From: Pelecanus crispus
Taxonomy: Eukaryota; Chordata; Aves; Pelecaniformes; Pelecanidae
Assembly (NCBI RefSeq): GCF_030463565.1
Contig: NC_134646.1
Coordinates: 60,963,710 to 61,027,709, forward strand
Length of the DNA stretch: 64,000 nt
Direction: 5' to 3'
In this document: piece after piece, positions 38,301 through 50,300 of the stretch
How positions within the stretch are numbered: position 1 is the first letter of the stretch
Layout: every line of letters starts with the position of its first letter
Notes under the pieces: model-generated
Seen by the model: only the letters and a program-made list of their open reading frames with translations
Told to the model about the DNA's origin: nothing
Databases searched by the model: none
Position numbers and translations under genes: made by a program

Positions 38301-41300
38301 CTCGCACACTTCTTTCCTATTAAAGCCAAACTCCTGGAAACAAGCACAGAAGAATGAATGGGAGACTGAGAAGGTTAAAGGATTGGCTAATTCCTACTAT
38401 CCCTTAGGTCCATGAAGAGCTGGGGTCAGAGGGTACCATCCGGTAGCTGCAGCCTAACCCCTAATCCTAAACTGACTAACACAGTCCTATAAACCAGTGA
38501 TTGCTCTCTTTCCTCATGTTTTTAAGAGATTACCAAAGACAACCAAACAAGCGTAACACCAACGGAGACCAAGTTTTTTTCTGTTTTCCACTTACTCCCC
38601 ATATCTTTAGGATTCTGCCAACTGATATGTAGACCATTCACTAGAAATCTGGACTCAACTGGATACATGTTAACATGAAAAAATACCACTAACTGAACAC
38701 AGCAATGAGCAAGAGATCTTGCCTTCCCTACACAAATATTCTCACTACCAATACTTGGCCAACTCATAGATCTGGTCAAAAGTTCACTAACATTACATGT
38801 AAAGTATTCTGAATCACAGATTTAAGTAATATTCATAATACTAGCGCTTATTAGTGTCTACGTAATACTGATCTTAAAAGTGCAATGGTATATTCATAGA
38901 ACTTGAAAAACAGCTACATGGTTCAGATAAACAGGCGTAGAACTATAAGTAAACTAATAATTTGGAAAGATCACCTTAGAAGCGAGAATAATAAGCCATT
39001 TTCTTAAAACTTCCTAGTAAATGCATTTTTTTTTGAGCCAACTATTCCTTAGTTATGTCGTGGTTTAAGCCAGCAGGCAGCTAACCACCACACAGCCCTT
39101 CGCTCACTCCCCCCGCAGTGGGAAGGGGGAGACAATCGGAAAAAACTCATGAGTTGAGATAAAGACAATTTAACAGAACAGAAAAGGAAGGGAAAATAAT
39201 GATAAAAGAATATACAAAAACAGTGATGCACAATGCAATTGCTCACCACCTGCCAACCGATACCCAGCCAGTTCCTGAGCAGTGGCCCTGCCTCCGCCCC
39301 CCCCCCGAACTCCCCCAGTTTTTTGTTCAGCATGATGTCATATGGTATGGAATATCCCTTTGGCCACTTTGGGTCAGCTGTCGCCCCATCCCAGATTCTT
39401 GTGCACCTCCAGCGTCCTCACTAGCAGGGCAGTATGAGAAGCTAAAAAGTCCCTGGCTTAGTGTAAGCACTGCTCAGCAACAACTAAAACAGCAGTGTGT
39501 TATCAACAGTATTCTCATCCTAAATCCAAAACACAGCACTATAGCAGCTACTAGGAAGAAAATTAACTCTATGCCAGCCAAAACCAGGACAGTATCCACC
39601 CCCTATTCTATACTATCTGCATCATGCCCAAGTTCTACCCTTTCCAATATATTCCAATTAATCACCACCACTTTTCCTGTCTTTTGATATATACACACAG
39701 ATATCATTCCCTTAGTCTATGGGCCATTCCTCTAAAATGTCCACTGAGTTCATTCAGTCCATGACTTTGGGCTCCATCTGTCATAACAGCCCTTCAGGGC
39801 AGGAGAGATGGTGTGTGGTGTTAGATTGTTGCATGCTGAAGCCACTTCTGGTTCCATCACTGCTGCACTTTGCTCAGTTTCATCAAAATTCATTCTTCAT
39901 TAATTTGGGTGATTTTTGCTGTGATACCATTGATATGGTATATAGCAACCATAGTAGTGATGATGTACAGTATTATATAGCAATTAACATCACATAAATC
40001 ATTGGCTATTATCACCCAAAATCAAATCCCCCTGAGGTACACATCGGACTTCCCATCCTCCCGCATCACCCACCAAGCACACCCAGGGTCCCTGAGCAAA
40101 AGGAATAACCTGGACTGTCTTCCCCAGCATATGTTTTGTGTGCTACAGGGACTTTATCTCCTTCTACAGTACGTAAAAGTTTTGATTGGACATGGCCAGC
40201 TTGATTGGCATATCCTCTAGTGTTGACTAACCACGTGGCCTTTGCTAAATGTGTATCCCAATGTTTGAATGTCCCACCACTCATTGCTCTCAGGGTAGCC
40301 TTTAACAGTCCATTGTATCATTCAATTTTCCCAGATGCTGGCGCATGATATACCCATTCAATGTGATACGTGATATACGCACTCAGTGCCGTGCTCTTCG
40401 GCCCAGGTGTCTATGAGGTTGTTTCAGAAATGAGTCCCATTGTCTGACTGTTCTTTCTGGGGTGCCACGTCTCCGTAAGACTTGCTTTTCAAGGCCCAAG
40501 ATAGTGTTCCAGGCGGTGGCATGGAGCACAGGTTATGTTTCCAGCCATCCGGTGGTTGCTTCCACCATGGCAAGCACATAGCACTTGCCTTGGCGGGTCT
40601 GTGGGAGCATGGTATAATCAATCTGCCAGGCCTCCCCATATTTATATTTCAGCCATCGTCCTCCATACCAGAGAGGCTTGAACCGTTTGGGCTTGCTTGA
40701 CTGCAGCACATGTTTCACATTCATGGATAACCTATACAATAGTGTCCATGGTCAAGTCCACCTCTCGATCACAAGCCCATCTAGATGTTGCATCTCTTCC
40801 TTGGTGGCCTGAGGTGCCATGGACCCACTGAGCTGTAAATAATTCACCCTTATGTTGCCACTCCAGATCTACCTGAGCCACTTCAATCTTAGCAGCCTGA
40901 TCCACCCGCTGGTTGTTTCGATGTTCTTCAGTGGCCTGACTCTTGGGTACATGAGCATCTACGTGATGTACTTTCACAACCAGGTTCTCTACCCAGGCAG
41001 CAATATCTTGCCACAATGCAGCAGCCCAGATGGGTTTGCCTCTGTGCTGCTAGTTGCTCTGCTTCCATTGCTGCAACCATCCCTGCAGGGCATTTGCCAC
41101 CATCCATGAGTCAGTATAAAGCACTAGGCACTTTTCTTAGTCAGCAATGCCTAAAGCTAGCTGGATGGCCTTTACTTCTGCTAATTAGCTCAATTCCCCT
41201 TCTCCTTCAGAAGTTTCTGTGACTTGTTGTATGGGACTCCATACAGCAGCCTTCCACCTCTGATGCTTTCCCACAAGATGACAGGACCCATCAGTGAACA

Positions 41301-44300
41301 GCACACATTGCTTTTCATTTTCTGGCAGTTTATTACACAGTGGGGCCTCCTCAGCACGAGTCACCTCCTCCTCTGGCGATATTCCAAAATCTTTGTCTTC
41401 TGGCCAGTCCACGATCACTTCCAAGATTCCTGGGTGACTGGGATTTCCTATTCAAGTCTGTTGTGTGATCAGTGTGACCCACTTACTCCATGTAGCATCA
41501 GTTGCATGATGTGAAGAAGGGATCCACCCTTTGAACATCCAGCCCAGCACCGGCAGTCGGGATGCCAGGAGGAGCTGTGGTTCAGTACCAACCACTTCCG
41601 AAGCAGCTCGAACCTCTTCATATGCTGCCAGTATCTCTTTCTCAGTTGGAGTATAGCGAGCCTCAGATCCTTTGTATCCTCGACTCCAAAACCCTAGGGG
41701 TCAACCTTGAGTCTCCCCTGGTGCTTTCTGCCAGAGGCTCCAGGTAGGGCCATTCTCCCCAGCTGTGGTGTAAAGCACATTCTTTACATCCTCCCCTGCT
41801 TGGACTGGCCCAAGGGCTACTGCATAAACTATCTCCCGTTTAATTTGTTCAAAGGCTTGTCATTCCTCAGGGCCCACTTGAAATCGTTCTGCTTCCAGGT
41901 CACTTGATAGAGAGGGCTTATGATCAGACTGTAATTTGGAATATGCATTCTCCAAAAACCCACAATGCCCAAGAAAGCTTGCATTTTCTTTTTGCTAGTT
42001 GGTGGGAACATAGCTGTTATTTTGTTGATCACATCCGCTGGGATCTGATGACATCCATCTTGCCGTTTTATTCCTAAAAACTGGATCTCCTGTGCAGGTC
42101 CCTTGACCTTACTTCGTTTTATGGCAAAACTAGCCTTCAGAAAGATTTGGACTATTTTCTTTCCCTTCTCAAAAACTTCTGCTGTATTGCCCCACACAAT
42201 GATGTCATCAATGTATTTCAGGTGTTCCAGAGTCTCAGCCTGTTCCAGTGCCATCTGGATCACTCCATGCCAAATGGTAGGCCTGTGTTTCCACCCCTGG
42301 GGCAGTCGATTCCAGGTGTACCAAACACCCCTCCAAGTGAAAGCAAACCATGGCCTGCACTCTACTGCCAAAGGGATTGAGAAAAATGCATTAGCAGTAT
42401 CAATTGTAGCATACCACTTGCCTGCCTTTGACTCCAGTTCGCATTGAAGTTCTAGCATGTCTGGCACAGCAGCACTCAGCAGCAACGTGACTTCCTTCAG
42501 GGCACAATACTCTACTGTTAGTCTCCACTCTCCATTAGACTTTTGCACTGGCCATATGGGACTATTAAAGGATGAGTGAGTCTTACTCATCACTCCTTGC
42601 CTCTCCAGTCGACACATCAGCTTATGGATTGGAATCGGGGAGTCTCGGTGCAGTATTGCCACTGGTGCACTGTTGCGGTGGTGATTGGCACCTGTTGTTC
42701 TTCAACCCTCAGCCACCCTACAATAGAAGGGTCCTCCGAGAGACCAAGCAAAGTAGACAGCTGTTTAATTTCCTCCGTCTCCAAAAGCCCACCGGTACCC
42801 TTTTGGGTCCTTGAAATACCCTTTCCTGAGGTAGTCTATGCCAAGGATGTACAGAGCCTCTGGGCCAGTCACAATGGGGTGCTTCTGCCACTCATTCCCA
42901 GTTAGGCTCACTTCGGCCTCCAATATGGTTTTAGCTGTTGGGATCCCCCTGTCACTCCAGGAATACAGATGGGTTCTGCCCCTGTATAGCTTGATGGCAT
43001 TATGGTACACTGCACCGGTGTCCACTAGAGCCTTATACTCCTGTGGGTCTGATGTGCCAGGCCATCAAATCCACGCAGTTCAGTAAACCCAGTTGCCCCT
43101 TTCCTCCACCTAGCTGGAGGCAGGGCCCCTCTTGTCCTGGTCATAGTATTTGTTACTCACTTCTTGTAAATATGAATCAGAAGTCCCTTTATTAAGATTG
43201 GAAGTATGATCAGCTCTTCTACTCTGTCTGGGGAACTGTCCACTGGAAACTGGAGCAGTAATTTTCCTCGAAGAACCCACTTTTGTGATTGTTTTTCCTT
43301 GTAACTCATGTACCCATGCCTCTAGGGTCAAAGTAGGTTTTTCATCTCACTTCCTCATGTCCTCTCCATGGTTATGCAGATAAAACCACAGGGTGGCCTG
43401 TGGCGTGTATCCACTATATCCTCTCTCCTGAGCAGAGGAATTCCTAATAGCTGAGACACTGGTCTGTACAGGTGGGGAGTAGGGCATATCCTGTTTGAAT
43501 TGCTGGAACTCCCGGGACAGTTTCTCCACAGCCAAGAAGAGGCAGGAAGAGAGACTTTCTTCATATTGCTGGAACTGGCCAGCCAATTCATCCGCCGTTT
43601 GTCCCTCTCTGTCTTTCCAGGTCGTCACTGCCAATGAGTGGGCATACGACGATGGTGCACTCTGTACAAACTTCCGCCACGTGGGTTGCATGCACTTGAC
43701 TTCATCTGGATCTTTGGATAACTGCTTGATGTCCAGGTCACCATAAATCACCTGCAGCATGGCTAATTCCCTCATGGTTCTCTCCATGGTGGTCCACTTG
43801 CCTGGGTGACATGTAACATCTTCCTTGAAGGGATACCTTTCCTTCACACCTGATAGGAGCTGCCTCCAGAGGCTGAGGGCTTGTGCCCCTTTTCCAATTG
43901 CTCTGTCAGTGCCCCCTTCTCTAGAAAGGGATCCCAGCTGCTTGGCTTCCCAACCCTCTAACTCCAGGCTACCGGCCCCATTATCCCAGCATCGGAGCAG
44001 CCAGGTGAGAACATGCTCACCTGGACAACAGCCAAAGTCTTTTCGCATATCTCACAGCTCACTCAGGGATTGGGATCAGGTGGTTACCACCTTGTTTAGG
44101 AGTCCTGCCTCTTCTTCCTCCTCTTCTCATGATGGCCCTGCTTCAGAGTAGCCTGCCTCGTCCACTCCTTTGTCCTTCCCCTTCTTAGCAGGGGTTTCTT
44201 CCCTTACTAGACAAGCTGACTTTCGCATCCAATATTTCTTCTTGTGCATAGGGGCAACTGATACCAGCACAGGTTGGTTCTCTGGTTCAGTCACAGTGCC

Positions 44301-47300
44301 TGTCACTGGGGCTAGAGGAGCCGCAGTGCCTGTCATTTTGTCACCAGATCCAGAGACCCTCTCTTCCCCTTGAGGGTTTTGAATAGTGTTGAATAGGGCT
44401 TGGTAGGCATGGGCCAGGCCCCAGCACATTGCAGCAATTTGTGTCTCGCTGGAATTGCCAGGGTGACAGCATACTTTTTCCAAGTATTTTACTAGTTTTT
44501 AAGGATTCTGCACTTGTTCAGGGGTGAAGTTCCAAAACGCTGGAGGTGCCCACTGTCCTAGGTACTTGCCCATGCTACTCCACACACTCTGCCACTCATA
44601 ACTATCCAGCCTCAGGGCAGATCTCTGGGTGGTATTCTTAAATAGTTGTTTAACCTTAAACAAGACCTGAAACACATTCAGGAAACACAGCAATAGGAAC
44701 ATGCCAGTCTGAACATCCTGAGGTTATTCAAAATTCTCAAGAGCTGTTGTAACTAGCCTGGAGGAGAAGGGGAAGGTGAAGGAGAAGAAGAAAGTGTCCC
44801 CCTTTATCTCCCCCATAAATTGGCTCTCCAGGGAGAAAAGGTAAAGAGTGTAATTATTAATAGCTTCCAAGAGATGGTTCCCGAAGTATGGAGATGATGG
44901 CAATGCTGAGTGCAAATATCATATTAGTCTCATGACCAGTAATTTTATCGAATCATAAGCCAGTGTTACCCAGTACAGCAAAGTGATAACCTTAATCCAG
45001 CCTCCTGAGATGATAAAGAGCACAACAGGGAACATATACAGCAAGTACGGTGTTACATAGCACAACTCTGAGAACAAGCACAACAACTCAGAGCAAATAA
45101 ATCAACATTGTGACCAGCGACTATTAAGCTAATAATGAATGCCTAGAACTGGCGGGGCAGTATGAGAAGCTGAAAAGTCCCTGGCTTAGTGTAAGCACTG
45201 CTCAGCAACAACTAAAACAGCAGTGTGTTATCAACATTATTCTCATCCTAAATCCAAAACACAGCACTATACCAGCTACCAGGAAAAAAAATTAACTCTA
45301 TCCCAGCCAAAACCAGGACAAGTTACCAAAAAAGTGACTTATGTACAAACTCATTTGAAGGCAAAGATCTACAGACCCATTCGGCATTATTTTCCAGTAC
45401 AAACTGGAAGATATAACCAAACACACCATAAATGGAATTAAGAAAACTAAAGATGCACAGTAATGGCATTTCAGTATCCTTTTTACATAATTATAGCAAA
45501 CAGGTCTAAACTTTGTCTTGCCTAAAATCACAGGCATGGCTTGAAATACACAGTAGACAAAATTCTTTTTGGCAACGTACAAAGGATCTCACAAAACAAC
45601 TATTTTAAAGTTAAGATGATCTTCACATTTCAGAGAAATGCAGCTTAAAGAAGCATTATGGATCTCATATCTGTTCCACCTTCAGGATTCCAACCCAGAA
45701 ACTGTTCAACCTAAAAACCCTGACAGCTTTGCATCTACCAGAAAAACCCAGCCTCTGATTTGAAGAGGAAGAGGATTCATTATTGTCTTACAATAGTGGA
45801 AACTTCTGAACTAAAAAGTCTACTTTAAAATTCTTCAATTTGTTTACAGGGGAAAGTTTTCACCAGGCGTAGCAACAGAGTTGGAGCCTCTGTCTGTATG
45901 TTTCCTTTCACAAACAGAAAAAACACAGTAATTAAAAAACCAAACTTATACTAGAAATATAGAGTCATGTAGGAAGAGACACCTGGGTGGCCTCTAGTCC
46001 TACCCCCAGCTCAAAGCAGGTCCAACGAGAGCAGGTTGCTCAAGAACTTCGTGAGTTTTGTGGAATCTCTATCCTTGGAGATGTTCAATCTCGCTGGTCA
46101 ATCTGTTTAAATGTTTGACTACTATCACGGTATTTTTTTTTCCCCCCAGTGTCTAGTCAGAATTTCCCATGTTCCAGCTCATGTCTGTTGCCCCTCATCC
46201 TATCCTCATGCACTTCTGAGACAAATCTGGCTCTTCTCTAGAGCCTTTCAATAGGTATTTGTGGATGACAAGAAGATGTCCCTTTGAACAGTTCTCTCAA
46301 CAATGTCAGTTGTCTCACCTTCTCCTCACACATCACATGCTCCAGCCCTTTAACCACCTTGATGGTGTTCTGCTGGGCTCCAGTGTATCAATGTCCTACA
46401 CAGGAAAGTCCAAAACTGGACACAGTCCACTAGATATGGTCTCATAAGCACAGAAGTGAAGAATCACTTCTCGCAACCCACTGACTACATTCTTGCTAAT
46501 GCAACCCAGTATGTGGTTGGGCTTCTTTGCCACAAGAGCACTGCTGAATCATGTTCAACTTGCTCTCCACTACGTCATGCAGGTCTTTTTCTGCTAGCCT
46601 GCTTTGCTTCCAGTCAGTCTCCAGTCTGTATGTACTGATGCATGGTGTTATTTCCTCCCAGATGCAGGACTTGGTACCTACCTCTGCTGAACTTCAAAAG
46701 GTACCTGTCAGCCCGTTCATTTCTCCAGCCTACTAAGACCCCTTTGCATAGCAGCCCTGCGCTCCAATACACTGATGCCCCCCACCATCACTTTTTTATC
46801 ATATGCAAGCCTTCTAAGAGGTACCAGAGATTGGTACCAATAAAATAATGTCAGTTTAGAAGTTTTCATCTTTACGCCCTTTTAACTTTACACCTTTTAA
46901 TTAACTAGGCACACTCTAGCTTTGTTCAAACAAACAGTCCCACTGCACTCACTAAACCTCTACAGACTTCAATGAGACTATTCTTACGAATCAAAAGTTA
47001 AGCATATGTATTAGCAGAAAATAGACACTGTTTAAAAAAAAAATAATCTGTTGCTGATTCAGGAGCCATAATAGAAGACATCTCATTCTTATATATCTGC
47101 ATTGGTCCTACATGATAAATGGGGAAGAACAACAAGCATCCACAACTTCCAACAGGCCTTTCTAGTAACACTAAAGCAAAATTACTACTAAAAGTTTCCA
47201 TCTTAGTGTATTCAACTTCCAGCACCCAAGACTGCCCAAATATAAACAAAGTAATGAACTTTTTCTGAGTCTGAAGATTAAATGCTTATGGCTTTTCCAA

Positions 47301-50300
47301 ATAGCAAGAAAAATGCCATTTAGCATCTTACTATGAACTGACACAAATCACAAGACCACTAAAGGCAATGATAAAAGCAAACACCAGAGCTACTCACCAG
47401 AACTCTAAAAGCCTAAGAAGGAACATGGTATGGCAGACTACCATTACCTTTCCCTTCTCCCTTTCTCCTATAAATCACAAAAACACATAGCAGGCTCCAA
47501 AACAAATACCCACTTTCTTCTTGGAAATGAAGTACTTCAAAATTTTGCCATTAACCTACTGTCTCCACTTGAATGCTATTTTGGATTTAAGCAAGTTACA
47601 AATTTTAACTGCTACTTCAGTTATCTGCTCATGCAGATATGCACATTCCATAACTGCGGTTGAGTTTAATTTATTCTCAGCTCTATCTGGGTTTACCTCC
47701 CATCCAGATAAACCCCTCCCTCTTGATATTCGTAAGAGAAGAACATTTTCTGGTAGAGATACCAGCAACTCTCTTCTCACTAGGAGGAAGCTATGTTTCC
47801 CAATGTGTTACCTTCTGTACCAGCACAGTGGTTTCACTGTAAGGTGTATATTAGCCTCTGACTTAGAGATGGCCAGAAAACACCTTACATTTCTACATGA
47901 TAAAAGGAACTGGATGGACAATTAAACTTTGAATTGTTCAATGCTAGCATAATGTAATTTCTTTAAAGCGTAACACTGATGCTCCCTTAAAATATGAAAG
48001 CAAGTCACGCATTTAACATACCTGATGAACTACAACCACTTCTCAGCATCAGTCTTTAAGTGACCACAAGATTTTTCAACATGTTTCTATTCATTATTAA
48101 ATGCCAGACAAATTCTTCCTCTCATAAGAGAGCTGCTGATAAACAGAGGGCCGGTAAGGATATGGCTACCCACTGCAGCATTCCAGTAACTCTACTCTGA
48201 AATCCAGCTAACCTTCACCAAAGCCTTCTCCACTTATCCAAAGTGGGATATTATTCTCCCTCCACCTATTTACTGGTTTCTCCACCATGTTACAGCCTCA
48301 TACTTTTGTTCAAAATATGTTTTGCAGCTCTAGAATTTCAGCCCACAAAACCAACAAGATAACAGATTAATGAAATGACAGAACAAGAAAAGAGATAAAG
48401 TTGAGCAACTGATGCCTTCCCTAGACTAGGATTTGGAGTATGATCTGATTTAAATGTACTGCTTACTCATTTTAAAATTCTAATACAAGCACAGTACAGT
48501 ACCCTTAACACATATTTAACCAGTCAAGTTACTACCTACACTAACTTAACAGCTTCATCTTTGTTAAAGATGCAGTACCTCATCTACCTTAGAATTTTAA
48601 AGTGCCTTCCACACACAAAGGTAGAAAGTTCTACTTAAATCATACTTTGGAGAGCACTGCTGAGAAAGAAATTGCTGTTAGTTTAATCTATTTAATTCTA
48701 ATACTAAAGAGATGCAAAGTTTACTCTCTTAAATACACAATATCCCACTTAAGTTAATGTGTAGGGCTTATAATAAAACTAGAAATAATAAAGCAAGCAG
48801 AGGAAAAAATGCTTCTGCTGCTCAAGTGTGAAAAGACTTTAAATGCTTTTTCAAAATATGCAAGGAAGCCCCAGACTCAGCTTAAAAAAATTAAAAATCC
48901 TTCATATCTCATCTGTAAAAAAAAAAAGAGCAAGACAATCTAAAATTCACATTTTAGTCATTTCCCAGAAATGCCATTTAAGTCAAAGAAACAGAAAGCA
49001 CTAAGTAACATTGAAAGTATATGTAGTCATATGAATAGCAAGGACCCATAGCATCCTTGTCCAAGGATCCATAGATCCTCTTCCACAGCAAGAATAAACA
49101 CACTTTTCAGAACTCTTTCTTCACTGCTATTTGGAAGCAAAATTTGGTGCTTCCAATACGTACTTCAAATGCAGAGGGAATTAATTGCCATCCAGCTGCT
49201 CCCTTTTAAAAACATTTCTGGTTCCACTACTCTATTTCAGCCCAAAAGTGAGTACTAGAAGACTACAGAGAACAAACTTCCTATGTACTTTTTCCAAGTG
49301 TGCCTGCCCCCTCCCCCAGGCATTTGTGCTCATACTGCATCTGCAAGGAAACAGGGGAGCTGCTCTTCATGTTCAGGTGTAGCTCAAAGCATCAAATCAA
49401 GAATAATTTAAATGCAGATAATGTGAGCCACTTTGCCATTTTTTCCTTCGTGATTTGTAGTATTTGGTTATACCTCCATTCACCATCTCACTCCATATGT
49501 CTTCATGCTCAGTGGTACTGACAATAGTTTGCCTTTGAATGTACAGACATTCACAAAAAACTTTGCTTGTAACTTAGACGACCACTAAGTAATGCTGAAA
49601 TTTTGCATTCAAGACAGGGGAGTTAGTGTATCCTGCAAACAGCAATTTTATACATACTGCTGTGTCAGTGTAACACTCATATGTAGCTTGCCAAAGGCAG
49701 AAAAAAGAAGAAATATCAAACTCTTCTGTATTGTAATTTTAAAATTCCGTAATTTTAGTTTCATAAGAATTGTGGTCTGATTTCTGGAAAGCTCTAGGCA
49801 GCTTAAAGGCTATTTCATAATATCATTTATTTCCAGCATTCTGTACTGAGCCCTTCAATGCACAGACTAAACAAGCAGGAATAGTGAAAAATGTGCTCAC
49901 TAGATCCAACCTTTACAGTAAGAAAATTTAGCATGGATCTCCCTCAAAACCTATCTAAGTGAAGGTTTCTTTTTTTCTACATAAACCAAAGGAAAAGGGT
50001 CTTGAAGCCTTTCAAATAAAGACCTCTTTGTTCCCACAATATCAGCTGGTTATACGGCATACAAGGTCCAGATTTTCTAGCTTCGATGTAAAGGTAGCCA
50101 CCTAGAAATTTCTCTTAGTTTACATGCAATTCTGTATTTGCTGGCAAAATCAGCCTGGGCTCTGGAGGTAGCTGTAAAACAAGGCCCTTACATTTTTCTA
50201 GGGGCTAGTTCAAGCTGCATAGCAACACTTAATTTAAAAGCACATCAACTACTGCTACCCTAAACACGTTTTCCTTAAGCCATTAGTATCTTCCAAAAAT

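Larger units (their letters stand above)
29074..39050. other. Intron 1 interval between CR1 and provirus
   Basis: Ten kilobases of mostly AT-rich sequence without a supported gene. It includes a possible degraded LINE fragment (29290-29600), a T17 run (32572-32588), small CA- and A-rich tracts near 33110-33230, and a possible palindromic transposon relic (36180-36370). Open frames here are short and lack motifs. Confidence 0.75.
39056..45320 (-). mobile_element. ERVL-like endogenous retrovirus (provirus), about 6.3 kb
   Basis: A class III-type provirus in UBE2K intron 1, same strand as the gene. It is bounded by TG...CA LTR ends and a perfect 5-base AGTTA duplication (39051-39055 and 45321-45325), so both ends of the insertion survive. 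The order along the minus strand is 5' LTR remnant, leader, gag, protease, reverse transcriptase, RNase H, integrase, polypurine tract, 3' LTR. There is no env-like frame between integrase and the 3' LTR, as is usual for ERVL. Coding parts are broken by many stops and several frameshifts. Assignment rests on the LTR type, the gene order and the lack of env. Confidence 0.93.

Noticed and set aside
39199..43746. Plus-strand frames across the provirus
   Set aside because: Antisense to recognisable gag-pol motifs on the minus strand; no independent motif and no env-like product.
47521..47925. 134-codon plus-strand frame in intron 1
   Set aside because: Overlaps a minus-strand frame, has no motif and ordinary intron composition.
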